From a bacterium (GTDB lineage Bacteria; Vulcanimicrobiota; Vulcanimicrobiia; Vulcanimicrobiales; SCRA01), in contig SCRA01000043.1 in assembly GCA_004297985.1 (NCBI GenBank), positions 1 through 64,000 on the forward strand: 64,000 bases of DNA, in the 5' to 3' direction. The notes under the pieces were generated by a model. It ran no database searches. It saw nothing but the letters and a program-made list of their open reading frames with translations, and was not told where the DNA came from. The number at the start of each line of letters is the position of its first letter. The stretch's first letter is position 1. Position numbers and translations under genes: made by a program. Of the stretch, positions 55,011 to 63,859 are shown piece by piece.

Positions 55011-56222
55011 CTACTTCGCCACTTTGTCCGCGGGAATCGCGGCCCAATGCGGACAGGTGTACTGCTTGGGAGCGCTCGCATCACCCTTGCACTCGAAGAC
55101 CGTCACCGGTTGAGCCAGCTCATGGTCGGAGCGGTAGTGCAGGACCCCCTTGGGCGTGGAGATCGGCGCCTGCTCGAGTGCTGCGATGATCTGATCGACG
55201 CCGACGCTCTTGGCGCGGTCGATGGCGGACCGCAGCGCGTAGATCGTGGCGTAGCCCTCGTACGACCACGAGTTCGGGGCATCGCGGTACGCCTTTTGGT
55301 AGGCTGCGACAAAACGACGGTTCATCGCCGTGGCGTATGCGCGGTGGTAGTAGTCGTAGACGAACCACGCGTCGGGGAAGTCGGCGCCGAGTTGCGCCGC
55401 AGTGGGCTCGGAGCCGCCGACGTTGATGGTGGCAGCGAACTTCCCGAACAGGTTCTCGGGCTTTCCTTGTTTCACCACGGCGGCGGTAGCCCCGCCGAAC
55501 GTGGCGAGGTAGAGGCCGTGGCTCTTCGCGCTGTCGGCTGGCAGATCGGAGCTGAGCGCCGTGACGTACGAGCGCACATCCTGCGCGGCCAGCGGGACGA
55601 AGACCGCTTTGCCGGTCTGCACGCCGGGCGAGAGCCGGCGCAGCTTCTCCGAGAAGAACGTCCAATCGTCGTGGCCGGTCACGTAGTCGGGCGCGTAGGC
55701 GTCCCACGTGCCGATCGCTGGAAAGTGCTCGTGCGCGAATTGCGCCGCCGCACTGGTGAGCATCGTGTCGCTCGGCGCGACACGAAAGAAGTGCTTGTCG
55801 AACTTGGTGGTGGTCAGCGCCGTGGCGATGCAGTTCGAGCCCATCACCAACATGTCGTTCTGCGCGGCGACCGGGAGGGCGGCAAGGCAGTCGGCGCTCG
55901 ACGCGTAGCCCATCGTGATCGTTACGCCGGCGGACTGCAATTCACGCAGCGCCTGGACCGTTGCGGTGGGGTTCAACTGCTCGTCCTTGACGACGAGCTC
56001 GAGGCGGCGGCCGCCGACGCCGCCCGCGGCGTTGATCTCGTCGATAGCGAGCTGAGCGCCGTGCTGCGTGTCGGTGCCGACTTGCGCATAGGCGCCGGAG
56101 ATCGTATCGATGAGTCCGATCTTCAACGCGCCGGCCGTGCCTTGCGCACGAGAAGGCGACGGTGCGAGGGGAACTGCGAGCGCGAACAGGGCCGAGAGAA
56201 CGAGCATCCGCCGGACGATCAT
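55011..56222 (-). CDS. Periplasmic substrate-binding protein of importer operon 3
   Basis: A 403-residue branched-chain-type binding protein. The Sec signal is residues 1-27 (MIVRRMLVLSALFALAVPL core, cleavage near SRAQ). The mature chain begins ALKIGLIDTISGAYAQVGTDTQHGAQLAIDEIN, the standard ligand-binding first strand. Cysteines at SADCLAAL, GSNCIAT, VFECKG and YTCPHW are available for disulfides. Start 56222 has AAGGAG upstream and a promoter 30 bases further. It is the first gene of the operon and diverges from the second IclR regulator. Confidence 0.91.
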   Translation of the reverse strand: MIVRRMLVLSALFALAVPLAPSPSRAQGTAGALKIGLIDTISGAYAQVGTDTQHGAQLAIDEINAAGGVGGRRLELVVKDEQLNPTATVQALRELQSAGVTITMGYASSADCLAALPVAAQNDMLVMGSNCIATALTTTKFDKHFFRVAPSDTMLTSAAAQFAHEHFPAIGTWDAYAPDYVTGHDDWTFFSEKLRRLSPGVQTGKAVFVPLAAQDVRSYVTALSSDLPADSAKSHGLYLATFGGATAAVVKQGKPENLFGKFAATINVGGSEPTAAQLGADFPDAWFVYDYYHRAYATAMNRRFVAAYQKAYRDAPNSWSYEGYATIYALRSAIDRAKSVGVDQIIAALEQAPISTPKGVLHYRSDHELAQPVTVFECKGDASAPKQYTCPHWAAIPADKVAK

Positions 56223-56250
56223 GCTTGACTCCTTCGTTCCACTGAACGGG

Positions 56251-56285
56251 ACGATATTGACAGGACGTTCCGTTGTCAATACCAT
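56251..56285. promoter_or_regulatory. Interlocked divergent promoters between importer operon 3 and the IclR operon
   Basis: Leftward: TTGACA (56274-56279 on the minus strand), 17 bases, TATCGT (56251-56256). Rightward: TTGACA (56257-56262), 17 bases, TACCAT (56280-56285). The two -35 boxes form an inverted repeat around a GGACGTTCC centre that could also be the IclR operator. The layout copies that at 22868-22904, and both share GGTATTGACAA on the minus strand. Confidence 0.6.
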
Positions 56286-56290
56286 AGGTC

Positions 56291-57067
56291 TTGCGCGGAG
56301 CTTCTGTCAAGACGGAGGGTAGAGCGATCCAAGCCATCGAGCGCACGTCACGCATCCTGCTCTCCTTCGTGGAAGGGGAGCCGCTGCTCGGAGTCAGCGA
56401 GATCGCGCGTAAGCTGGCGCTGCCCAAGAGCGTCGTTCATCGCGCGCTCGACGCCCTCGTCGAGACGGGCCTCGTAGCGCGCGACCGCGAGACATCGCGC
56501 TATCGTCTCGGACCGCGGGCGCTCGAGCTCGGGCTGGCCGCCGTGGGCGCGCCCGACGTGCGCACGCTGGCGCTACCGATCATGCAGGAGCTCGTGCGCG
56601 AGAGCGGCGAGACGGCGACGCTGAGCCTGCTCGTGGGCGTCGAGCGCGTCTATGTCGCACAGGTCGAGAGCCCCCAAGAAGTGCGCATGACGGTCGAAGT
56701 CGGGCGCCGTTATCCCATCTACGCCGGCGCCTCCGGGCGCGCGATCCTTGCGTACTTCTCGCAGGAGGAAGTCGGGCGCTACCTGGATCGCACTGCACTG
56801 GATGCGCTCACGCCTTCGACGATCACGGACCGCAAGCGTCTCGAGCGCGAATTGGCCAAGGTGCGCGCCCACGGCTACGCGGCCAGCTCCGGCGAGCGCG
56901 ATCCATGGGCCGCGGCGGTTGCCGCGCCGATCCTGCCCAGCGGACGGCGGGTGATCGGCTCGATGAGCATCTGCGGTCCGCGCACGCGGCTCTCCACAGA
57001 ACGCGTGGCCATGTACGGCGAGGTCGTGCGCCACGGCGCCGACGAGCTCGCCAACCAGCTTTGGTGA
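56291..57067 (+). CDS. IclR-family transcriptional regulator
   Basis: A 258-residue regulator. The helix-turn-helix is LGVSEIARKLALPKSVVHRALDALVETG (about 33-60). The effector domain has YRLGPRALELG, the PIYAGASGRAILAYF ligand-pocket helix and GYAASSGERDPWAAAVAAPI. The start is problematic: only TTG at 56291 is available in frame, and it coincides with the predicted transcription start. A strong GGAGGG (56314-56319) instead sits seven bases before an ATC codon at 56327 that is exactly where IclR homology begins. It is followed eight bases on by the hydantoinase-like gene and probably controls that operon. Confidence 0.9.
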   Translation: MRGASVKTEGRAIQAIERTSRILLSFVEGEPLLGVSEIARKLALPKSVVHRALDALVETGLVARDRETSRYRLGPRALELGLAAVGAPDVRTLALPIMQELVRESGETATLSLLVGVERVYVAQVESPQEVRMTVEVGRRYPIYAGASGRAILAYFSQEEVGRYLDRTALDALTPSTITDRKRLERELAKVRAHGYAASSGERDPWAAAVAAPILPSGRRVIGSMSICGPRTRLSTERVAMYGEVVRHGADELANQLW

Positions 57068-57074
57068 GGAGGAT

Positions 57075-58547
57075 GTGGTGGCTCGTTACGACAGCGTGAT
57101 TCTCGGCGGGCGCGTTGTGCTGCCCAACTACGGCGTGGTTCCCTGCGCCATCGGCGTCACCGCGGGGCGCATCGCCGCGCTCGCCGACGACCTGCGCGCC
57201 TGCGATGGCGACGAGGCGATCGACGCAGCGGGAATGGTGGTCTTCCCCGGCGGCGTCGACGCGCACTTCCACCTGGGTATCTACCGCGACCTCGCGACGG
57301 ATGCCGAGAGCGAGACGGAGTCCTCGCTGGTGGGCGGGGTCACCACGGTGCTCAGCTACTTCCGTACCGGCCAGCACTACTTGAACCGCACTGGCCCGTA
57401 TCGCGAGATCTTCCCCGCCGTCCTCGAGGCGACACGCGGGCGCGTGCACACCGACGTCGGCTTCCACATCGCGCCGATGACGCGAGCGCAACTCGACGAG
57501 ATCGGCTGGCTGGTGGGCGAGGCTGGCGTCGCCAGCTTCAAATACTACTTCTTCTACAAGGGTATCAACCTCGCCGCCGACTCCTCCGATGCCAAGTCGT
57601 ACACGATGAGCGACTCGTACGACTTCGGCCACCTCTACGCGATGATGGAGCAGGTGGCCGCCGCGGACGCCAAGTACGGCGCCGACGGACGCGTTTCGCT
57701 GAGCCTCCACTGCGAAAACGCCGAGCTGATCAAGCTCTTCATCGAGCGCGTGAAGGGTAGCGGCCTGCCGCCGCTGGAGGCCTACAGCAAGGCACGCCCG
57801 CCGATGACGGAGCGCCTCTCGATCCACGAGGCTGGCGTGCTGGCCGACGCGGCGCGCGTGCGCGTGAACCTGCTCCACCTCTCCAGCGAAGAGGCGATGA
57901 TCGCCGCCGGTCAGCTGCACGGTCTCTATCCGGGGCTGGACGTGCGCTTGGAGACGACGCTCCACCACCTCTGCCTCAGCTACGACATGCTCGAGGGCAA
58001 AGGCTTGGGCGGCAAGGTCAACCCGCCGATCCGCGAGCGGCGCGACGTCGAAGCACTCTGGGACGGCGTGAAGTCGGGCGCGATCTCGTGGATCGCCAGC
58101 GACCATGCCTGCTGCACGGAGTCGATGAAGGGCGACGAGCTGTGGCCGGCGCTCCCCGGCTTTGGGGGAACCGCGCTGCTCTACCCCGTGCTGATCTCCG
58201 AAGGCTACCACAAGCGCGGGCTCTCGCTGGAGCGCATCGCCGAGCTGGCATCGGCGAACCCGGCGCGCGCCTACGCTTGCTACCCGCGCAAGGGCGCGAT
58301 CACCGTAGGTGCCGATGCCGACTTTGCGATCGTGGACCTCGACCGCGAAGAAGTGGTGAACCCGGAGCTGCTCCACTCGGCGCAGGACCACACGCCGTTC
58401 CAAGACATCCGCGTGAAGGGATGGCCCGTGCACACGATCCTGCGGGGGCGCAGCGTCTATCGCAACGGCGAGGTCATCTCCCCGCCGTCGGGCACGTTCC
58501 TGGCCCGCCCCAACAGCGCAGCGCACGCGGCGCGCGCGCCGCGGTAA
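57075..58547 (+). CDS. Dihydropyrimidinase/hydantoinase-like cyclic amidohydrolase
   Basis: A 490-residue amidohydrolase (489 if the second GTG, 57078, is used; AGGAGG fits that better). The binuclear metal site is complete: H64xH66 (VDAHFH), Lys156 (SFKYYFF, carboxylated in the family), His212, His268 and Asp343 (SDHACC). It belongs with dihydropyrimidinases, hydantoinases and allantoinases, which open cyclic amides; it could also take an imide or lactam. As the first enzyme gene of the operon it may open a ring whose product is then activated to a CoA ester by the next gene. Confidence 0.9.
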   Translation: MVARYDSVILGGRVVLPNYGVVPCAIGVTAGRIAALADDLRACDGDEAIDAAGMVVFPGGVDAHFHLGIYRDLATDAESETESSLVGGVTTVLSYFRTGQHYLNRTGPYREIFPAVLEATRGRVHTDVGFHIAPMTRAQLDEIGWLVGEAGVASFKYYFFYKGINLAADSSDAKSYTMSDSYDFGHLYAMMEQVAAADAKYGADGRVSLSLHCENAELIKLFIERVKGSGLPPLEAYSKARPPMTERLSIHEAGVLADAARVRVNLLHLSSEEAMIAAGQLHGLYPGLDVRLETTLHHLCLSYDMLEGKGLGGKVNPPIRERRDVEALWDGVKSGAISWIASDHACCTESMKGDELWPALPGFGGTALLYPVLISEGYHKRGLSLERIAELASANPARAYACYPRKGAITVGADADFAIVDLDREEVVNPELLHSAQDHTPFQDIRVKGWPVHTILRGRSVYRNGEVISPPSGTFLARPNSAAHAARAPR

Positions 58548-58560
58548 GCGAGACGCAACC

Positions 58561-59754
58561 GTGTCCGACGCCCCACTGACCGGCATCCGAGTTCTCGACC
58601 TCGCCACGATCCTTGCGGGGCCGTTGGCGGCAACCTTCCTCGGCGACTTCGGCGCCGACGTGCTCAAGGTGGAGCACCCGCGCGGCGACTCGATTCGCTC
58701 CCACGGCGCAAGCAAAGATGGTCACGGCCTGCTCTGGAAGGTGGTGGGACGCAACAAGCGCACCGTCACGCTCGACCTCTCGAAGTCCGCGGGCGCCGAT
58801 CTGCTGCTGCGTTTGGCCGAGCGCGCCGACGTTCTGATCGAGAACTTCCGCCCGGGCGTGATGGAGCGCTGGAACCTGGGCTGGGAGCAACTGCACGCGC
58901 GCAATCCACGCCTAGTGATGCTGCGCGCAACGGGTTTCGGCCAGTTCGGCCCCTATGCCAAGCGCCCGGGGTTCGGCACGCTGGCGGAAGCGATGAGCGG
59001 ATTCGCCGCGATCACCGGCCAGCCCGATGGCCCGCCGACGCTGCCGCCGTTCGGCCTCGCCGACGGTATCGCCGGCATGGCCGGAGCCATGGCGATCATG
59101 TTCGCGCTCTACCATCGCGATGCGCGCGGCGGCGAAGGACAAATGATCGACTTGGCGATCATCGAGCCGATCCTCACCATCCTGGGGGCGCAGCCGACCG
59201 TCTACGACCAGCTCGGCCTGATCTCCAAGCGCACCGGCAACCGCTCGGTGAACAACGCGCCGCGCAACACCTACCGCACGCGCGACGGCCGCTGGGTGGC
59301 CGTCTCCACCAGCGCCAACAGCATCGCCGAACGCGTGGCGCGCCTCATGGGCCACCCCGAGGTGATCGAGGAGCCGTGGTTCGGCACGGGAAGCGGGCGC
59401 GCGCAGCACGTGGAGGAGCTCGACGCGATGGTGGGCGCGTGGGTCGTGCAACGCGATGCCGATGAGGTCGTCCGCGCCTTCGAAGATGCCGGCGCCGCCG
59501 TGGCGCCGATCTACGACGTGGCACAGGTGATGGACGACCCGCAGTACCGCGCGCTCTCTTCGTTCGTCACGCTCGACGACGAGGACTTGGGTCCCCTACG
59601 GATGCAGAACGTGCTGGCGCGCATGCTGGGCACGCCGGGGCGCGTGCGCTTCGCTGGACGGCGGCTGGGTCAGGACAACGAGGACATCTATTGCGGCGAA
59701 CTGGGCCTCTCGCGCGAGGCGCTCGCGGAGTTGCGCGAGCGGGGCGTAGTGTGA
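58561..59754 (+). CDS. Class III CoA-transferase (CaiB/BaiF family)
   Basis: A 397-residue transferase of the formyl-CoA/succinyl-CoA:carboxylate type. It shows the N-terminal VLDLATILAGPLAATFLGDFGADVLKVE, the nucleotide-contact RNKRTVTLDL, VLIENFRPGV, and Asp168 in FGLADGIAG, the position of the catalytic aspartate that forms an acyl anhydride. It moves CoA to an organic acid. GTG start. The stop overlaps the next ATG (TGATG), so its product is likely the substrate of the CitE-like lyase. Confidence 0.93.
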   Translation: MSDAPLTGIRVLDLATILAGPLAATFLGDFGADVLKVEHPRGDSIRSHGASKDGHGLLWKVVGRNKRTVTLDLSKSAGADLLLRLAERADVLIENFRPGVMERWNLGWEQLHARNPRLVMLRATGFGQFGPYAKRPGFGTLAEAMSGFAAITGQPDGPPTLPPFGLADGIAGMAGAMAIMFALYHRDARGGEGQMIDLAIIEPILTILGAQPTVYDQLGLISKRTGNRSVNNAPRNTYRTRDGRWVAVSTSANSIAERVARLMGHPEVIEEPWFGTGSGRAQHVEELDAMVGAWVVQRDADEVVRAFEDAGAAVAPIYDVAQVMDDPQYRALSSFVTLDDEDLGPLRMQNVLARMLGTPGRVRFAGRRLGQDNEDIYCGELGLSREALAELRERGVV

Positions 59755-60569
59755 TGGCCGCGGTGTTTACGCCCGCGCGCAGCTACCTCTTCGCCCCGGC
59801 GCATGACGCCAAACTGCTGGAACGCGTCTACACGGCGGGGGCCGACGTTGTGCTCCTGGACCTCGAAGACGCGGTGCCTGCGAGTGAGAAGGACCGCGCG
59901 CGCGCGATGGCCGTGGAGGCGCTGCGGCGGAGGCGCGCGTGGGTGCGCGTCAACGCCGCGCGCTCGGAGCGTTGCGCGGCGGATCTCGGCGCGGTGGCAG
60001 GCCTGGCACTGGGCATCCGTATCCCCAAGGTCGAGTCGGCGGAGGAGGTGGCCTGGGTGGCCGCGCGCGCGCCGGGCCTGCCGCTGGGCTGCACCATCGA
60101 GTCGGCGCGCGGCGTGCTGGCGGCGCGCGAGGTCGCCGCGGCGCCGCAAGCGGCGCATCTGATCTATGGCAACGCCGACTTCTGCGCCGACGTGGGCATC
60201 GACGGCGGCGAGCTTCCGACGCTCTACGCACGCTCGCACCTGGTGCTGGCCTCACGCGCGGCCGGCATCGCCCCGCCCTGCGACGCCGCCTATACGCGGA
60301 TCGCCGACGAGGAGGGCCTGCGCCGCGAGGCGGCCTTCGCCCGAAGTCTTGGATTCTTCGGCAAGTCGGCGATCCATCCGCGCCAGCTCGCCACGATCCA
60401 TGACGTCTTCCGGCCGAGCGCCGCGCAGGTGACGTGGGCGCGGCGGATACTGGCGGCGTTCGAAGCCGCGGGGGGCGCGGCCACGCGCACCGCGCAGGGC
60501 GAGATGGTGGACGCGCCGGTGGCGGAGCGCGCACGACAGATCCTGCACCTGGCAGAGCGGGGGGAATGA
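59754..60569 (+). CDS. CitE-like CoA-ester lyase (HpcH/HpaI aldolase family)
   Basis: A 271-residue beta/alpha-barrel protein of the citrate lyase beta/malyl-CoA or citramalyl-CoA lyase group. Catalytic features are SYLFAPAHD, LLDLEDAVP, Arg65 in WVRVN, and the Mg2+ ligands Glu116 (CTIESARG) and Asp142 (YGNADF). Stand-alone CitE-like proteins cleave malyl-, citramalyl- or related CoA esters to acetyl- or propionyl-CoA and a keto acid. The C-terminal lid (KSAIHPRQLATIHDVF) is present. It is coupled to the CoA-transferase gene, which strongly suggests consecutive steps. Confidence 0.9.
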   Translation: MAAVFTPARSYLFAPAHDAKLLERVYTAGADVVLLDLEDAVPASEKDRARAMAVEALRRRRAWVRVNAARSERCAADLGAVAGLALGIRIPKVESAEEVAWVAARAPGLPLGCTIESARGVLAAREVAAAPQAAHLIYGNADFCADVGIDGGELPTLYARSHLVLASRAAGIAPPCDAAYTRIADEEGLRREAAFARSLGFFGKSAIHPRQLATIHDVFRPSAAQVTWARRILAAFEAAGGAATRTAQGEMVDAPVAERARQILHLAERGE

Positions 60570-61405
60570 GGAACATGAGCACGATCGATGCCGAGAAGAC
60601 GACGAGATTGATCGCCACCGCGAGCGCGGCACGAGTCTACGATCTGGGACATACGTTGGAGGCGGGAACGCCCGTGAGCCCCAACCATCCTCCGTTCCGG
60701 ATGGCGCTGATGCGCCGCCATGGCGACCGCATGCGCGAGGACGGCGGCAGCGGGGCCAACGAGATGCTCTCGCTCGGCTGTCACACGGGCACGCACATCG
60801 ACGCCCTCTGCCACGTCTCGCACGAGGGACGTCTCCACGGCGGCCTCGACGCCGCGGAGGCCTCGCGCGGCGGACGCTTCAACGTCTATGGCGCGGAGAC
60901 GATCGCGCCGTTCGTCTGCCGCGGCGTCCTGCTGGATGTGCCGCGCGCCTTGGGCGTGGAGATGCTGGAGGCGGCGCACGCCACGACCGCCGCGCAATTG
61001 GAGGTCACGGAGCGCGCGCAAGATATCGAGGTTCGCGCGGGCGATGCGGTACTGATCCGCAGTGGTTGGCCCGTGGAGCGCTTCGGCGATACAGAGGCCT
61101 TCATCGGCTGGAAGAGCGGCGTCCCCGGACCCGACGCATCGGCGGCGCGCTGGCTGGCTGAACGCGAGATCCGCGCGGCCGGCGCCGATACCATCGCCTT
61201 CGAGTGGCTGGCGCCCGGCGCGGGGCATAGCCGCCTCCCCGCGCACATCACCCTGATCGTCGAGCACGGCATCCACATCATGGAGGTGCTCGACCTCGAG
61301 CAGCTAGCGCGCGATCGCGTCTACGAGTTCCTCTTCATCTGCTCGCCGCTCAAGCTCGCCGGCGCGACGGGCTCGCCGATTCGGCCGTTGGCCGTGGTGG
61401 CATGA
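60566..61405 (+). CDS. Cyclase/kynurenine-formamidase-like metal hydrolase
   Basis: A 279-residue protein of the cyclase family (KynB fold). The zinc motif is HTGTHIDALCH (73-83), with the GPDASAARWLAE and C-terminal HITLIVEHGIHIMEVL elements. Members hydrolyse formamides, isatin or cyclic imides; a ring or formyl group is the likely target. ATG 60566 overlaps the previous stop; ATG 60575 is an alternative with its own GAGG. Together with the hydantoinase-like enzyme it makes two amide-opening activities in one operon. Confidence 0.88.
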   Translation: MRNMSTIDAEKTTRLIATASAARVYDLGHTLEAGTPVSPNHPPFRMALMRRHGDRMREDGGSGANEMLSLGCHTGTHIDALCHVSHEGRLHGGLDAAEASRGGRFNVYGAETIAPFVCRGVLLDVPRALGVEMLEAAHATTAAQLEVTERAQDIEVRAGDAVLIRSGWPVERFGDTEAFIGWKSGVPGPDASAARWLAEREIRAAGADTIAFEWLAPGAGHSRLPAHITLIVEHGIHIMEVLDLEQLARDRVYEFLFICSPLKLAGATGSPIRPLAVVA

Positions 61406-62790
61406 CGCTCGCGCAGGAGCTGGCCGCCTGGGCCGCGGCCCTGCGCTTCGAGGAGCTCCCGCACGAGACGGTGCGCAGCGCCGCCGACCGCATCGTCGAC
61501 ACGTTGGGGATCGCGCTGGCCGCGCGGGAGACGGATGCCGCGCAGGCGGTGGCCGGCGTCGTACGAGCGTGGAGCGGGCGCGCCGAGGCGACGCTCGTTG
61601 GCGAAGGCGCGCCGTCGCTCCCCGCGGCGGCCGCAGCGTTCTACAACGGCACCTGCGCCCACGCCCTCGACTTCGACGATACGCACCTGCCGTCTGTGGC
61701 GCACCCCAGCGCCTCGCTGGTGCCGGCGCTGCTGGCGCAGAGCGAAGCCTGCGGCGCCGACGGCCGATCTCTCCTGACGGCGCTGGTGGCCGGATACGAG
61801 ATCTACGCACGACTCGCAATGGCCCAGTACGACCCGCAACTGCGTAACTCGATCTTCTTCGAACACGGTCTGCATGCGACGTCGATCATCGGGACGGTGG
61901 CAGGCGCCGCAGCCTGCGCCCGCTTACGCGGGCTTGACGCCGATGGCATCATGCACGCGCTGGCGATCGCCTGCAGCATGGGCTCAGGCCTCGTAGAGGC
62001 CAACCGCTCCGGCGGCTCTGTGAAGCGGATGCACTGCGGCTGGGCGGCGCACGGAGCGATCACGGCGGCGGATCTTGCGGCGAACGGCCTCACCGGCCCG
62101 CCGAGCGTGCTGGAGGGACGGTTCGGCTTCTTCGAAGCGTACTGTCGCGACCGCTGGCGCGCCGATGCCGTGCTGGACGGTCTGGGCACGCATTGGGAGA
62201 CGCCTCGCATCTTCTTCAAACTCTACCCGTGCAACCACTTCACGCACGCGATCGTCGACGCGGCCTTAGCACTGTGCGCACAGGGCATTGAGGCCGACGC
62301 CATCGAGCACGTGCTGATCGGAACGGCTACCGCCTCTCACCGCACGATCGGCAACCCCATCGAGCAGAAGCGTCACCCGCACTCACCGTACCATGCCGCG
62401 TTCAGCGGCCCGTTCGTCTTCGCGACGGCAATGGTGGGCGGCGGTGGTCTTGGGGTAGGCTTCGACGATTTCACGGAGGCCGCGCTGGCCGATGCGCGGC
62501 GCATCCGCCTAGCCGAGCGAACGGACGTGGTAGCCGACGCGGCATGCGATGCGGTCTTCCCCGAGCAGTTCCCCGCGATCGTCACCGTCCAACTGCGTGA
62601 CGGGCGCGAGATCACCGAACGTGTGATGGCCAATCGGGGTGGCGGCGGCCGTCCGCTCACACGCGAGGAGCTGCAGCGCAAAACGGAGATGACCGCGGGC
62701 ACGCCGCGCGCACGGCGCCTCCTCGAGGCCGCGGCTACGCTCGACAGAGCCGGTGGTCCGGGGGCACTCTTCGCCGCCGCGGCAGAGTAG
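61402..62790 (+). CDS. MmgE/PrpD family protein
   Basis: A 462-residue member of the family that includes 2-methylcitrate dehydratase (PrpD), cis-aconitate decarboxylase and epimerase/isomerase-like enzymes. Marks are HALDFDDTHLPSVAHPSASLVPALLA near 92-115, FFEHGLHATSIIGTVAGAAA and KLYPCNHFTHAIVDAALAL. The family's reaction cannot be told apart from sequence alone, but its place after a CoA-transferase and a CitE-like lyase suggests work on branched tricarboxylates or itaconate/citramalate-like acids. Coupled to the cyclase gene by ATGA; last gene of the operon. Confidence 0.9.
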   Translation: MTLAQELAAWAAALRFEELPHETVRSAADRIVDTLGIALAARETDAAQAVAGVVRAWSGRAEATLVGEGAPSLPAAAAAFYNGTCAHALDFDDTHLPSVAHPSASLVPALLAQSEACGADGRSLLTALVAGYEIYARLAMAQYDPQLRNSIFFEHGLHATSIIGTVAGAAACARLRGLDADGIMHALAIACSMGSGLVEANRSGGSVKRMHCGWAAHGAITAADLAANGLTGPPSVLEGRFGFFEAYCRDRWRADAVLDGLGTHWETPRIFFKLYPCNHFTHAIVDAALALCAQGIEADAIEHVLIGTATASHRTIGNPIEQKRHPHSPYHAAFSGPFVFATAMVGGGGLGVGFDDFTEAALADARRIRLAERTDVVADAACDAVFPEQFPAIVTVQLRDGREITERVMANRGGGGRPLTREELQRKTEMTAGTPRARRLLEAAATLDRAGGPGALFAAAAE

Positions 62791-62842
62791 CTGGGCGCTC
62801 CGGAGCCAAGGTCGGCGCGGCGAACGGGGCGAACCGACAGGA

Positions 62843-63394
62843 ATGAGATGGGTCTTCGAGCCCGGCCACAGCGCGGCGGAGTTTCGCGCGCGGCACATGA
62901 TGGTGACGTGGGTCCGTGGCTCCTTCAAGAACATCCAAGGGCGGCTCGACTTCGATCCGGCGCACCCGGCGCAGCTCGCCGTGGAAACGTCCATTTCCAC
63001 CAAGACCTGCTGGACCGGCGAGTCGACGCGAGACGACCATCTTCGCAGCCAAGACTTCTTGTACTGCGAGCAGTTTCCGACGATGCGGTACAAGAGCACC
63101 GGCACCATCCAGATCGGCCCCGCCGACTATGAGGTGACCGGCAACCTCACCATCAGAGATATTACGAAACGCGTGACTCTTGGCGTGCGATACTTGGGCA
63201 TGTGGCAGACGCCATGGTGGGAAGACGGCGTCGACAAGGGGCCGAAGACGCGCGCGGGATTCACCGCTCGCACGCGCATCGACCGTTACGACTTTGGGGT
63301 CAACTGGAACGGCGATCTACCCAACGGCGGCATCATCGTCAGCAGGGAGGTCGACATCATCATCGACGTCGAGGCCATCAGGGAAGACGGTTAG
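62843..63394 (+). CDS. YceI-like family protein, without signal peptide
   Basis: A 183-residue lipocalin-like YceI domain protein. The opening WVFEPGHSAAEFRARHMMVTWVRGSFKNIQG, KTCWTGESTRDDHLRSQDFLYCEQFPTM and the NLTIRDITKRVTLGVRYLG strand are the family signature. YceI homologues bind amphiphiles such as polyisoprenoids or fatty amides. Most are exported, but this one has no signal sequence and so appears cytoplasmic. The start ATG is preceded by ACAGGA at very short distance, and a longer in-frame extension overlaps the previous gene. Confidence 0.88.
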   Translation: MRWVFEPGHSAAEFRARHMMVTWVRGSFKNIQGRLDFDPAHPAQLAVETSISTKTCWTGESTRDDHLRSQDFLYCEQFPTMRYKSTGTIQIGPADYEVTGNLTIRDITKRVTLGVRYLGMWQTPWWEDGVDKGPKTRAGFTARTRIDRYDFGVNWNGDLPNGGIIVSREVDIIIDVEAIREDG

Positions 63395-63415
63395 AGAGGT
63401 TTCCGTTACAGCTTG

Positions 63416-63811
63416 CTACGGCGTCGCAGACGGGCCTGGCGTTGCTCTTGTGCGGCGATGCTTCCTCTTGCCGGTTGAGTCGGCGCTCGCGGCGGAGGGG
63501 CGCGGTGCACTCGCCGACTTCATCGAGCGGGATCCGGCCAGCTTGTCGCCCTCTGCCTTGGCGGCCGACTGGCACTCGTACTTGCCGTGTTTGGTCCTGC
63601 CGTAGTACTTATCACCCTGCAAATGATACACGCTGTCGCCGGTATTGACCCAGACCACCGGATCACCAGAGGCGCAGCGGGGCATGGTGGGGTTGGATGA
63701 TTCGCTCGTAGCGCCCGGTGCCGGACTAGCGACCGTTTTGTGGCTCTTTGCGAATACGGGAGTGACGCCGAGCGCGATCAGTGCGATGACAGCGATGACT
63801 CTACGATACAT
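63416..63811 (-). CDS. Small secreted basic protein of unknown function
   Basis: A 131-residue protein. The signal peptide spans residues 1-22 (MYRRVIAVIALIALGVTPVFA). The conserved-looking core, DPVVWVNTGDSVYHLQGDKYYGRTKHGKYECQ, with two cysteines (RCASG and YECQS), resembles small bacterial secreted proteins of unknown role; the C-terminal 40 residues are rich in Ser, Lys, Arg and Pro. AGGAGG lies just before the ATG. It converges on the YceI-like gene with 21 bases between. Confidence 0.78.
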   Translation of the reverse strand: MYRRVIAVIALIALGVTPVFAKSHKTVASPAPGATSESSNPTMPRCASGDPVVWVNTGDSVYHLQGDKYYGRTKHGKYECQSAAKAEGDKLAGSRSMKSASAPRPSAASADSTGKRKHRRTRATPGPSATP

Positions 63812-63835
63812 TGGCCCTCCTGTCGTATCGATAAC

Positions 63836-63859
63836 GCGCCTCTCAACGCTTCGAGGCGC
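63836..63859. repeat. Perfect 7-bp stem-loop in the leader of the small secreted protein gene
   Basis: GCGCCTC (63836-63842), a 10-base loop and GAGGCGC (63853-63859), ending 25 bases before the start codon at 63811 in transcription direction. The remaining bases to the window end (63860-64000) show no gene that I can support. Confidence 0.4.

Noticed and set aside
56823-58715. 630-codon open frame opposite the IclR and hydantoinase-like genes
   Set aside because: Antisense to well-supported genes with catalytic motifs; the His/Arg/Ala-rich product has no recognisable domain.
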